Shown here: positions 1 through 8,890 of the stretch, one piece after another
How positions within the stretch are numbered: position 1 is the first letter of the stretch
Layout: every line of letters begins with the position of its first letter
From: Acidobacteriota bacterium
Lineage (GTDB): Bacteria > Acidobacteriota > Terriglobia > Acidiferrales > UBA7541
Direction of reading: 5' to 3'
DNA length: 64,000 bases
Assembly (NCBI GenBank): GCA_003224085.1
Contig: QHYK01000046.1
Location: forward strand, 17,958 to 81,957
Program-made: the position numbers and the translations under genes
Notes under the pieces: generated by a model
Told to the model about the DNA's origin: nothing
What the model saw: the letters and a program-made list of their open reading frames with translations, nothing else
The model's database searches: none

Positions 1-205
1 TGATGTCGGCGCCCGCCACGAATGATTTTTCACCAGCGCCCGTCAGAATCAGCACGCGCACGCCCGCGTCATCGCGCACAGCCAGCAAAGCTTGGTGTAG
101 CTCTTCCACCGTCTTACGATTCAGCGCGTTCAACACCTTCGGCCGGTTGAAGGTGATGTACGCGATTCCGTCTTTTTTCTGGTAGAGAATATTTTCGCAA
201 GCCAT
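1..205 (-). CDS. Enoyl-CoA hydratase/isomerase, N-terminal part
   Basis: The gene is cut by the window's left edge; only the first 68 codons are present. Reverse-strand translation starts MACENILYQKKDG and contains the crotonase landmarks 'FNRP' and 'FVAGADI', the latter being the oxyanion-hole and CoA-binding segment of the family. The expected reaction is hydration of trans-2-enoyl-CoA in fatty acid or butyrate-type metabolism. It follows the 3-hydroxyacyl-CoA dehydrogenase gene after 84 bases on the same strand, so the two probably share a transcript and act in consecutive steps. The exact substrate cannot be judged from this fragment. Confidence 0.85.
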   Translation of the reverse strand, partial: MACENILYQKKDGIAYITFNRPKVLNALNRKTVEELHQALLAVRDDAGVRVLILTGAGEKSFVAGADI

Positions 206-289
206 CGATTCTTTTCTCAAATCCTCTTTACGCAGCCGCAAACCAGGGCACTTCCAGGGCGCAGCACGCTGCGCGCTTTTCGCCGGCAC

Positions 290-1171
290 TCAGAATTTCA
301 AAGCCCTCGGCTTCTGCGGGTCCGCGTAATCGTAAAATCCGCGGCCTGATTTCCGCCCGTTCCATCCCGCCAGCACCATGCGCTTGAGCAGCGGCGGCGC
401 GGCGAACCGCTTTTCTTTGAACTCGTCAAACATGATCTGGGAAATGTAATACGTCGTGTCCAGCCCGACAAAGTCGAGCAGCGTCAGCGGTCCCATGGGA
501 TGGCCGCAGCCGAGCCTCATGGAATTGTCGATATCTTCAATCGAACCTGCCCCTTCTTCCAGCGCGCGAATTGCATCGAGGAGATACGGCACCAGCAGCC
601 GATTCACAATGAAGCCCGTGCTGTCTTTTGCCCGGACGGCGGTTTTGCCGAGTTTCGCGCCAAAGGCAACAATCTCTTCATAAACTGCCTCGTCGGTCGC
701 GATCGTTCGCACCACTTCAACGAGCTTCATCACGGGCACTGGGTTGAAAAAATGCAATCCTACAAAGCGCTGCGGACGTTTGGTGGCCGTCGCCATTTCG
801 GTGATGGTCAGGGAGGACGTGTTGCTGGCAAAAATCGTGGACGGCGGGCAGATCTTATCCAGCGCAGAAAACAGTTCGCGCTTCGCCGGCAGTTGCTCGA
901 TGATGGCTTCGATAATCAGGTCGGAATTTCTCACATCTTCCAGGGAAGTGGTTCCCTTCAGTCGCCCGCGAATTTCCTCTTTCACTGCTTCTGTAATCGT
1001 TCCCTTCTCCGCCAGCCGGTTCAGGTTTTTCTCGATGCCCTTCCGTCCCTTGTCCACAAGCTCTGCGCTTACTTCGCGCACTACCGTGGGGAATCCTGCC
1101 GCCGCGCACACTTGCGCGATGCCTGAGCCCATCAGGCCGCACCCTACGACTCCCACTTTTTGAATTGCCAT
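290..1171 (-). CDS. 3-hydroxybutyryl-CoA / 3-hydroxyacyl-CoA dehydrogenase
   Basis: A 293-residue NAD(P)-dependent dehydrogenase converting 3-hydroxyacyl-CoA to 3-ketoacyl-CoA or the reverse. The N-terminus has the dinucleotide-binding motif GVVGCGLMGSG. 'HFFNPVPVMKLVEVV' around the middle is the family catalytic His signature, and 'GCGHPMGPLTLLDFVGLD' begins the C-terminal dimerisation domain. The length fits the short single-function HbdA/PaaH type rather than the large FadB fusion. The reading frame runs upstream to 1246, but ATG at 1171 is preferred because GAGGA lies about 6 bases before it and family members start here. It sits between a thiolase and an enoyl-CoA hydratase gene, matching consecutive steps of one acyl-CoA pathway. 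Confidence 0.93.
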   Translation of the reverse strand: MAIQKVGVVGCGLMGSGIAQVCAAAGFPTVVREVSAELVDKGRKGIEKNLNRLAEKGTITEAVKEEIRGRLKGTTSLEDVRNSDLIIEAIIEQLPAKRELFSALDKICPPSTIFASNTSSLTITEMATATKRPQRFVGLHFFNPVPVMKLVEVVRTIATDEAVYEEIVAFGAKLGKTAVRAKDSTGFIVNRLLVPYLLDAIRALEEGAGSIEDIDNSMRLGCGHPMGPLTLLDFVGLDTTYYISQIMFDEFKEKRFAAPPLLKRMVLAGWNGRKSGRGFYDYADPQKPRALKF

Positions 1172-1297
1172 GCTTTCCTCGCTGAGACCGCGGCGACCAC
1201 AGTCATCCGGGAACGGAAAGTCTATCAGAAAGGGCGTTTGGTGCATGTGTCAGCACATTGGCTGCGATTCGCGGTAACGCCTCCCAATTCGCTGGCA

Positions 1298-2488
1298 TTA
1301 GTTCTTCATGGCTTCCACAATCATGGCAATGCCCTGCCCGCCGCCGATGCATGCCGTCGCCAGTCCGTAACGCAGGCCATTACGCCGCAGCTCGTTCAAA
1401 ATTGTGATCACCAGGCGCGTTCCGCTGGCCCCCAGCGGATGCCCGAGCGCAATCGCTCCTCCATTCACGTTGGTCTTGTCCCGCTTCAGTCCCAGCACTT
1501 TTTCGACTGCCAAATATTGCGCGGCGAACGCTTCGTTCACTTCCACGCGGTCCATCTGCTCAAGCGTTAATCCCGCGAGCTTCAGCGCCTTTTGCGAAGA
1601 AGGTACCGGGCCGATTCCCATGGTGCTCGGTTCCACACCCGCGACGGTCCAAGACACGATGCGCCCGACGGGCTTCAATCCGCGATCCTTGGCCGTTTTC
1701 TCGCGCGCCACGACTACTGCCGCAGCGCCGTCCACAATACCGCTCGCGTTTCCGGCGGTCACAATGCCGTCTTTCTTGAACGACGGCGGCAATTTTTCGA
1801 GAATTTCCATCGTCGTATCGGGACGCCGATGATCGTCTTCACCGACAACGATGGTCTTCTTTCCCTGCTTGACTTCGACCGGCACCAGCTCTTCTTTGAT
1901 GCGGCAGGCTTTGTACGCTGCGTCGGCAGCATGTTGGCTACGCAGCGCGTAAGCATCGGCCTCCTTTCGCATGATGCCGTGCTGCTCCGCCAGTTTTTCC
2001 GCCGTCAACGCCATCGGTAATCCGCAATAGGTGTCGGTCAGGCCCGCCATCAACGAGTCTTCCAGCGCGCCTCCGCCAAGCTTCAATCCGTTGCGCAAGC
2101 CGCGAATCACAAATGGCGCTTGCGTCATGTTTTCCATGCCCCCCGCCAGCACCATCGTTGCTTCACCAAGCAGCAGCCGCTGCGCCGCCTGCGCGATCGC
2201 TTCAATGCCTGAGCCGCACAGCCGGTTTACCGTCACCGCGGGTGTTTCGATTTTCAGCCCTGCTTTCAATCCCACATGCCGAGCGCCATAAATCGCATCC
2301 GCGCTGGTCTGCATCACGTTGCCTATAATCACGTGATCGAATTCGGCCGGGTCAACCCCCGAACGCCGAATCGCCTCCTTCGAAGCGTGCACCGCCAGAT
2401 CAATCGCGCTCACGTCGGAAAACGCGCCCGTGTAGCGCGCCATCGGCGTCCGCGCCCCCGCCACAATCACCACATCTGTCGGAAACAT
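1298..2488 (-). CDS. Acetyl-CoA C-acyltransferase (thiolase)
   Basis: A 396-residue thiolase of normal length. Visible motifs are the acyl-accepting Cys in 'NRLCGSG', 'GGMENMTQAP', 'NEAFAAQ', the His-containing 'NGGAIALGHPLGASG', and the C-terminal catalytic Cys in 'CIGGGQG'. It either condenses two acetyl-CoA or cleaves 3-ketoacyl-CoA; the sequence does not tell which direction is used. The start has GAGGA five bases upstream. It leads a minus-strand group: thiolase, 3-hydroxyacyl-CoA dehydrogenase 126 bases later, then enoyl-CoA hydratase. That set could serve beta-oxidation or butyryl/polyhydroxybutyrate precursor synthesis. No PHB synthase gene is visible in the window. Confidence 0.93.
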   Translation of the reverse strand: MFPTDVVIVAGARTPMARYTGAFSDVSAIDLAVHASKEAIRRSGVDPAEFDHVIIGNVMQTSADAIYGARHVGLKAGLKIETPAVTVNRLCGSGIEAIAQAAQRLLLGEATMVLAGGMENMTQAPFVIRGLRNGLKLGGGALEDSLMAGLTDTYCGLPMALTAEKLAEQHGIMRKEADAYALRSQHAADAAYKACRIKEELVPVEVKQGKKTIVVGEDDHRRPDTTMEILEKLPPSFKKDGIVTAGNASGIVDGAAAVVVAREKTAKDRGLKPVGRIVSWTVAGVEPSTMGIGPVPSSQKALKLAGLTLEQMDRVEVNEAFAAQYLAVEKVLGLKRDKTNVNGGAIALGHPLGASGTRLVITILNELRRNGLRYGLATACIGGGQGIAMIVEAMKN

Positions 2489-2577
2489 TTTGTTCCTCGC
2501 TTTGCTTCACACAACTAGGCCGGTACCCATTTTACCGTTGAATTCCAAATGAGAGCACTCGGAACTCAGGGGTGAGA

Positions 2578-2796
2578 TTATTCGGGGCCGGCGGGGGGCA
2601 CACTGGGCGTCGGTGCCACACTCTCCAAGACATCTTTGAAAGCCGCATCATGCATTTGTCGTAGTGCGGCAGAAATCTTTCAAATAGGAAGCGATAAAAG
2701 CCAAATTCGTTGAGTCGGGTGTTCCTTCATCGGCTGGGTCCGAGATCTGGAAGGCAAAAACTGTTATTGCCACATCTGACTTGCTGGAGATCACTC
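2578..2796 (-). pseudogene. C-terminal fragment of an unrecognised protein, frameshifted
   Basis: The gap between the thiolase and the TPR/GGDEF gene is not random sequence. One reverse frame reads 'SKSDVAITVFAFQ' and '..NLAFIASYLKD', and a shifted frame continues 'SAALRQMHDAAFKDVLESV', then a proline-rich tail ending PAGPE and a stop. Removing one T near the AAAGATTTC run would join the two frames. No start codon with a ribosome site is seen, and the upstream end abuts the TPR gene's stop. I do not recognise the family. The protein-like composition is directly visible; the single-base frameshift is inferred and could be an assembly error. Confidence 0.4.
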
Positions 2797-2816
2797 TCCA
2801 ATTTCCCGTAACCGAT

Positions 2817-5414
2817 TCAAACTTTTGGCGTTTCTACCGCGACGATGCTGTCGCCGCCCTTTTTCCGCGCTTCTTCGATGGAAAATTCCGCGCGATTGAT
2901 CAAATCGGTCACGATGTCTTCGCTGTCGTAATCCGCTTTCGGCACCGCTTCGACAATCCCCGCGCTCAATGTAATCTGCGTCGAATCCCACGGCGGGCGC
3001 AATCCCGACGCGGCGCGGCGCAATTTATCGGCGAGATGTTGGGCCCCCGTCAAAGTCGTATCCGGCAAAATAAACGCCAGCGACCACGCGGTGTATTTCA
3101 CGGCCACATCGTTCTGCCGCACAATCGGCTGCAGCGCTCGCGCAAGTTGCTCGAGGAAGCGCTCTAGCGGCGGCTCGCCCTGCTGCCGCAAAATTTCGCC
3201 GCCGCGGTCGATTTGCAGAACGGCCAGCGCCAACGGCGTCCCTTGCGATTTTGCGCGATCCGCTTCCGTGAGCAGGCAACTCACGTAAGAGCTGCGGCTC
3301 AGCAGCCCCGAGCGCTCGTCGGACACACCCATGCGCCGCACCAGCGAACGCAGCCGCGTGTGGCTCACGCTCATCAGCATCTGGTCGCCGATGGCCTGCA
3401 AGAAATAAACTTCATTGGGCTTCCACTTGTGACGCTCGGCCTGCGCGGCAATCAACATGCCCGCCGGCGCCTGCGTCTCTTTGTCCAAAATCGTCACGGC
3501 CAGCGCCGTCTCCACTCCTAGGTCGCCCAGAATCGACCCCTCCGACGCCTTTACCACTAAGCCTCCAAGCTCGTCCGGCTGGGCCTTCTCCATTTGCGCC
3601 AGCAACAGCACCACCTGTGCTCCCGGTGCGGGCTTTACGCCGGTGCCGCAATATTCCGCTGCCATTTCCGGCGGCCTTCCCGGAGCGCCCACCACCGCCA
3701 GCGCGCGCGTCACGCGCATGTACGTTCCCACTTCATTGACCGCGGTGTTGAGCATCGCGCGCGGCGTCTGCTGACGAAAAATTTTCTGATTAATCTCCGA
3801 GATTTTCGAAAGGTCGCGCAGCGTCTCTGCGGAATACACCCCCGTCTTGCTGGCCATCGCACCCGACTGCGGTTCCGCCCCCGACGACCCCGGAACGGCC
3901 GGTGCATTCTTCGCCACCTCCGCTTGTGTCTTCTCTGCTCCCGGCGGCAGCCAATTCGCCGTTTGATACAGGCTCGAAAGCCGAGCGTTGCGCTTTTCTT
4001 CTCCCGGAAACATCGCCGCAATCTTTTGCAGGCGCTCCAGCGCTTTGCTCTGTAACGAATATTGCAGAAATATTTCCGTCTGCACGATCAAATCTTCCAG
4101 CGCTTGCATCTGCCGTCCCGCCTCGGGGTTGGCAAGCGGCCCTGCAGCCCCCGGCAGCGTACCCGATCGCGGCGCATGTCCACCTGTAGCTTGCCCGGCC
4201 TTCATCATGCGGCTCGAAAGGCGGTTCACGTAAGCGTCGTCAACGCGCCCGCGCAACATTTCCAGCCGCTCCTGGTTTCGAAAATCGTAAGGATCGATCT
4301 CCACGAGCCGTTCCAGCGACTCCGCCGCTTTCTTGACGTTTCCCGAAGTCAGGTATACGTCGAACAGCTTGATCAGCACCTCGAAGTATTGCGATTCGCG
4401 GTTCAGTTGGTTGTGAATGCCTGCCCAGAATTCCAGAATCGCGTGGGAATGTGGAAATTTCGCGCCCAGCCCGTCCATCATGGTCACGAAATCGTTTTCC
4501 CGCTTCTCGCCTAACATCCGCCGCTTCAGCATCTCGAGGATTGCCGTCGCTCTCTGGTCCTGTCCGGCCGCGGCGTGGCGCTCGGCAAGGTCGAATAGTT
4601 GCGTGAACCCTTCGTTCTTTTCGCGCAGCACCTTCTGCAACACTTCGCTCGCGCGATCCAACTGTCCAGCACCCATCAGCGCCTCGGAAAAGGTCGTAAG
4701 AAAGGGCGCATCATTCTCGGTGGCTGCAAACGGCTCCAGAATCGAAACCGCCCGGACCGCATTCCCCGCTTGCAGGTTCGCCTGCGCATAGAGAAGCGCC
4801 ACGCTGCGTTCCTGCGGTGCCAACTTTTGCGCGCGGCCCAAGAGATTCAGCGCATCGGACGAAGAGCCCTTGGTTGTTGCCAATTGCCCTCCGCGCAAGA
4901 ACGCGCGCGCCGCCAGCGCATTCTTTCCCAGGCGCTCCGCACCTTCCGCCAGCTTCATTTGCCGCGCCAGGTTGTCGGGTTCGAGCTGCGCGATTCTCTC
5001 CCAGCAAAAAAGCGCGTCCTCGTCGCGCCCCGCCGCTACGAAAAGCTCCCCGGCCTTGTTGTATTGTTCGATTGCCTCATCCGCGCGATTCTGGCGCTGC
5101 AGCAGGAAGGCGTAGCGCGCAACACGCTCGGGAGCCTGTTGCGCAGGAATGGAACGGAGGAACCGGTTGTAGATGGCCAGCGCCTTGGTTTCATCCTTCG
5201 GGTCTACCAGCAAGTCAAAAAGCATGCCGTAGTAGACCGCGGCGCGGTCGGCCTGGTCGATGCGCGCATACAAATCACCCAGCGCCTGCGTCGCTTCCTG
5301 GTGCTGCGGCGCTTCCTCCAACACAGCGAGATACGCCTGAATGGCGTCTTCGACACGATTCTTCTCAAGGAAGCGCTTGGCGCGTTCCAAATGCTTGTTG
5401 ACGTCTCCGGCCAT
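2817..5414 (-). CDS. TPR-GAF protein with a degenerate GGDEF domain
   Basis: An 865-residue, probably cytoplasmic protein. The first half is helical and TPR-like (for example 'DAIQAYLAVLEEAPQHQEATQALGDLYAR'-type units). Residues about 535-690 resemble a GAF sensor domain, and 695-860 have the fold pattern of GGDEF diguanylate cyclases. The GGDEF signature itself is replaced by YTAWS near residues 774-778, and the metal-binding Asp region is not conserved, so cyclase activity is unlikely. The domain may act as an interaction or receptor module. No signal peptide or membrane segment is seen. GAAGGA lies immediately before the ATG, closer than usual, so the exact start is slightly uncertain. The gene appears monocistronic. 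Confidence 0.75.
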   Translation of the reverse strand: MAGDVNKHLERAKRFLEKNRVEDAIQAYLAVLEEAPQHQEATQALGDLYARIDQADRAAVYYGMLFDLLVDPKDETKALAIYNRFLRSIPAQQAPERVARYAFLLQRQNRADEAIEQYNKAGELFVAAGRDEDALFCWERIAQLEPDNLARQMKLAEGAERLGKNALAARAFLRGGQLATTKGSSSDALNLLGRAQKLAPQERSVALLYAQANLQAGNAVRAVSILEPFAATENDAPFLTTFSEALMGAGQLDRASEVLQKVLREKNEGFTQLFDLAERHAAAGQDQRATAILEMLKRRMLGEKRENDFVTMMDGLGAKFPHSHAILEFWAGIHNQLNRESQYFEVLIKLFDVYLTSGNVKKAAESLERLVEIDPYDFRNQERLEMLRGRVDDAYVNRLSSRMMKAGQATGGHAPRSGTLPGAAGPLANPEAGRQMQALEDLIVQTEIFLQYSLQSKALERLQKIAAMFPGEEKRNARLSSLYQTANWLPPGAEKTQAEVAKNAPAVPGSSGAEPQSGAMASKTGVYSAETLRDLSKISEINQKIFRQQTPRAMLNTAVNEVGTYMRVTRALAVVGAPGRPPEMAAEYCGTGVKPAPGAQVVLLLAQMEKAQPDELGGLVVKASEGSILGDLGVETALAVTILDKETQAPAGMLIAAQAERHKWKPNEVYFLQAIGDQMLMSVSHTRLRSLVRRMGVSDERSGLLSRSSYVSCLLTEADRAKSQGTPLALAVLQIDRGGEILRQQGEPPLERFLEQLARALQPIVRQNDVAVKYTAWSLAFILPDTTLTGAQHLADKLRRAASGLRPPWDSTQITLSAGIVEAVPKADYDSEDIVTDLINRAEFSIEEARKKGGDSIVAVETPKV

Positions 5415-5825
5415 TCCTTCGAATTGCCTTTGCGGTTTCTGAAAAAACTGCCGAACTGGCGTGGACCGAGCGTCCCTAGGCGCCCATCGCGCGCCTCTGG
5501 AGGACCATGGCGCCCTTCAGCCCCACCGCCATGAATGAAAGGTGCCGGGCCGCGCACGCGTGGTGTGAACCGCCCTCCGTACACTATATACCGCTCGCCA
5601 AAGGCGCACAAAACCCATCGCCAGCCGCGTTGCGGTATCCATCAAGGGGAATTTCGGCACACACCTTTTTCTGACTATTCATGTCTGTAGAAACAGACGG
5701 AAACAAATCCAGCCTAACTTCCATGTGCTTGGCCAGCCACGTCGAAGAAACCGTCGGTTGTTTCGCAACGGTGATCGCCAGAAAGCCGATTGTCCAACAG
5801 CTGATATAAGACTGAGGAGGGAACC
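5415..5825. other. Divergent intergenic region with a small dyad
   Basis: This 411-base stretch separates two divergent genes and must hold both promoters. I see no coding potential and no clear -35/-10 pair. A perfect inverted repeat, GTCTGT-AGAA-ACAGAC, lies at 5683-5698 and could be an operator or a transcript hairpin for the plus-strand gene. A strong ribosome site (GAGGAGGG) precedes the ATG at 5826. Confidence 0.5.
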
Positions 5826-8795
5826 ATGAAAGGGAAAGGCCTGATCCGAAGGTCTTGGGTCCGGGTGTCCACACTCGGGCTCTTGGCATTCGCGATCGTT
5901 GTAATTTTTTGCACGAACCGAATGCCAACCATTAAGGCGGACGGCGGAACTTTTATTCCCACAGGAGTGCGCATTACGCCCCAAGCAGCGCCTGGTTCGC
6001 TCTTTCAGCCGCTGAACCCAGGTTTGGCTTCGGATCCGACCTTCACCGTGGGGCAAGCAGTCACCACCACGGTAAGTCCTGACGGGAAGACCTTGTTGAT
6101 TCTGACCAGCGGCTACAACAGCCAAAATTTCACCTCAGGACCGAACATGGGAACGACAAACCCCGCGGAGTCAAACGAGTATGTTTTCGTCTTTGACATC
6201 GGCAGTGGAAAGCCCTTGAAAACGCAGGTGCTTCAGGTCCCGAACGCTTTTGATGGCTTGGCGTTCAATCCCAGCGGCAAAGAGTTTTACGTGACCGGAG
6301 GTCCGGACGACAACGTTCATTTCTTTGATTGGAACGGGTCGAGCTGGGCGGAGACTGGAACGCCAGTGACTCTGGGCCACGCTGCGGCCCTGGCATTGGG
6401 CCATATCACTCCCGGGGCGCTGGGCATGGCAGTAACGGCGGATGGCAAGCGGCTTGTTGTTGCCAACTACGAGAATGACTCAATCAGCCTTGTCGACGTG
6501 GCGGGAAGAGCCGTTCTTAGAGAATTGGACTTGCGGCCAGGCAATGGAACCGCCGGAGGCGAGTATCCCGAGTGGGTAGCCATCCAAGGCAACAGCACAG
6601 CGTTCGTATCCAGCGCACGCGACCGCGAGATTGTGGTTGTCGATATTTCCACGAACCAGCCCGTGGTGACCGGACGAGTCGCCTTGAAGGGCCAGCCCAC
6701 GCGAATTGCTCTGAACCCCAAGCAGACTAGGCTTTACGTAGCGGAATCGAGCAGTGATGCTGTTGCCGTGATCGGCACCAGCACGCTCCAAGTGCTCGAG
6801 GAAGTTGGGACGACAGCTCCCGTGTGGGCGTTTGCGAACGCGAAAGGCTTCAAGGGAAGCAGCCCCAACAGCGTGACCGTATCTCCCGATGGCCAATATC
6901 TCTATGTGACCAATGGCGGAGCCAACTCGGTAGCTGTCATTCAGCTCGCGCAAACCAACACGGCACGGAGCCAACTCCTCGGCTTGATTCCCACCGGGTG
7001 GTACCCCAACTCCGCGAGTGTCAGCGCCGATGGCTCCATGCTGTACGTCGTCAATGGCAAGGGCAATGCCGGGCCAAATCCGCAGAATTGCCGCGATGCC
7101 GCATCTTTGCAACCGGGCGGGACGGAAGCCGGTTGCGCCGCAAGCAACTCCTACGTCTGGCAACTAACCAAGGCGGGCTTCCTGACCCTGTCCGTGCCGA
7201 GCGGCGAGACCCTGGAAGACCTTACCGTGCAAGTCGCAACGAATAACCACTACAACGCCCAGCAAACTGCCGCCGACGCCGCCATGATGCAGTTTCTGCG
7301 CGGCAGGATTCAGCACATCATCTACATCGTCAAGGAAAACCGCACTTATGACCAGATTCTGGGCGATCTTGGCAAAGGCAATGGCGATCCTTCCATCGTG
7401 GTCTACCCAAACGCCATCACGCCCAATTTGCACGCGCTGGCCAACAATTTCGTGGATCTCGACAACTTCTACGACAGCGGGGAAGTCAGCGGCGACGGCT
7501 GGAACTGGTCCACCTCGGCGCGCGCGGCAGACACCATTGAGAAGACCGAGCCCATCAACTACGCTGGCCGCGGGCTCAATTATGACTACGAGGGCACGAA
7601 CCGCAACGTCAACGTGGGCTATGCCACACCAGATGAACGCGGGGCCGCCTTCCCCGCGTACAATTCGCTCCCAGCAAACGTCAGGAACAGTCTCCTGCTA
7701 GGCACCAACGACGTCTCTGCGCCAGACAGCCCCGAGGGAGAACCAGGGGCTGGCTACTTGTGGAACTCTGCCTTGCGCGCCGGATTGAACGTGCGCAACT
7801 ACGGCTTCTTCATCGACCTCGGCCCCTACAGCGTTCCGCCATCCGCGGGTGGCATTCCCCTATTGCGCCATCCTGCGGATTCGGGCACACCCGTTGCCTT
7901 TTCCACGAAGGGGGCACTGCAACCGATCACGGATCCGTTTTTCCGTGGCTATGACAACCACTTCCCGGATTTCTACCGCGTGGAGGAATGGGCCCGCGAA
8001 TTTGACCAGTTCGAACAGAACGGAAATCTTCCGAACCTCGAGTTGCTGCGTGTAATGCACGACCATACCGGAAGTTTCTCTACCGCGATTGATGGCGTGA
8101 ACACTCCGGAAATCCAGACGGCTGACAATGATTACGCAGTCGGCCGAATCGTGGAAAAAGTGGCCAAGAGCCCGCATTATCACGGCAACACGTTGGTGTT
8201 TGTCATCGAAGATGACGCCCAGGACGGCCCCGATCATGTCGACGCGCACCGCAGCATCGCGTTTGTCGCCGGCCCCTACGTAAAGCAGGGTGCGGTCGTC
8301 TCGACGCAGTACAGCACGGTCAGCATGATCGCCACGATCGTGAACATTCTGGGGATCGAACATCTCGGAACATTCGATGCGCTCGACAGCCCCATGACCC
8401 ATGTGTTCGCCGTCAGCGGTGGCAAGTGGGACTTCAACGCCATCGTCCCGGACATCCTTCGCACGACTCAACTTCCCTTGCCCCCGCAAACGGCCAAGAA
8501 CTCCTTGAAGCAGGATGCTCTCTCCGCCTTTTATGCCAAACCGAGGCATGACACCTCTTACTGGGCAGAGAAAACCGCGGGCTTCAACTTCGATCGGGCC
8601 GATCAGGTGGATGCCGCGAAATACAACCTCATCCAGTGGCAAGGCCTTGTTGGAGAAGACGTTCCTTATCCAGCGGTGCGAGACGGTCGAGATCTCAGCA
8701 AACATCGCAAGGCTTTGCTCAAGCAATGGCGCGAATCGCGTCTGGCAGCCTTCACAAAACAACAAGCTACTTCGCATGCAGGCAGCGGGAAATAG
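5826..8795 (+). CDS. YncE-like beta-propeller / phosphoesterase fusion protein
   Basis: A 989-residue exported protein. An N-terminal hydrophobic segment (about residues 15-33, after positively charged residues) is a signal peptide or anchor. Residues about 60-440 hold YVTN/YncE-type propeller repeats ('VSPDGKTLLILTSG', 'NPSGKEFYVTGG', 'VSPDGQYLYVTNGG', 'VSADGSMLYVVNG'). From about residue 500 it matches the phosphoesterase/phospholipase C-like family: 'HIIYIVKENRTYDQILGD', then 'FYDSGEVSGDGW', 'FVIEDDAQDGPDHVDAHR' with likely metal ligands. It probably cleaves a phosphoester in the periplasm or outside the cell; the substrate is unknown. GAGGAGGG precedes the ATG. Downstream, after 95 bases, lies a frameshifted secreted-protein gene. 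Confidence 0.85.
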   Translation: MKGKGLIRRSWVRVSTLGLLAFAIVVIFCTNRMPTIKADGGTFIPTGVRITPQAAPGSLFQPLNPGLASDPTFTVGQAVTTTVSPDGKTLLILTSGYNSQNFTSGPNMGTTNPAESNEYVFVFDIGSGKPLKTQVLQVPNAFDGLAFNPSGKEFYVTGGPDDNVHFFDWNGSSWAETGTPVTLGHAAALALGHITPGALGMAVTADGKRLVVANYENDSISLVDVAGRAVLRELDLRPGNGTAGGEYPEWVAIQGNSTAFVSSARDREIVVVDISTNQPVVTGRVALKGQPTRIALNPKQTRLYVAESSSDAVAVIGTSTLQVLEEVGTTAPVWAFANAKGFKGSSPNSVTVSPDGQYLYVTNGGANSVAVIQLAQTNTARSQLLGLIPTGWYPNSASVSADGSMLYVVNGKGNAGPNPQNCRDAASLQPGGTEAGCAASNSYVWQLTKAGFLTLSVPSGETLEDLTVQVATNNHYNAQQTAADAAMMQFLRGRIQHIIYIVKENRTYDQILGDLGKGNGDPSIVVYPNAITPNLHALANNFVDLDNFYDSGEVSGDGWNWSTSARAADTIEKTEPINYAGRGLNYDYEGTNRNVNVGYATPDERGAAFPAYNSLPANVRNSLLLGTNDVSAPDSPEGEPGAGYLWNSALRAGLNVRNYGFFIDLGPYSVPPSAGGIPLLRHPADSGTPVAFSTKGALQPITDPFFRGYDNHFPDFYRVEEWAREFDQFEQNGNLPNLELLRVMHDHTGSFSTAIDGVNTPEIQTADNDYAVGRIVEKVAKSPHYHGNTLVFVIEDDAQDGPDHVDAHRSIAFVAGPYVKQGAVVSTQYSTVSMIATIVNILGIEHLGTFDALDSPMTHVFAVSGGKWDFNAIVPDILRTTQLPLPPQTAKNSLKQDALSAFYAKPRHDTSYWAEKTAGFNFDRADQVDAAKYNLIQWQGLVGEDVPYPAVRDGRDLSKHRKALLKQWRESRLAAFTKQQATSHAGSGK

Positions 8796-8890
8796 CTTAT
8801 TCGCCTTTCGAACAAAACAAAACTCGAACGGCATGCCAACCGCAGGTGCTGTCTCTCACATCTGTGGTTGGCAGCCCCACGGAGAAGCGT

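Noticed and set aside
5440..5580. Structured RNA in the GC-rich 5' region of the TPR gene
   Set aside because: It lacks the SRP RNA GGTCCGGAAGGAAGC-type core or RNase P landmarks.
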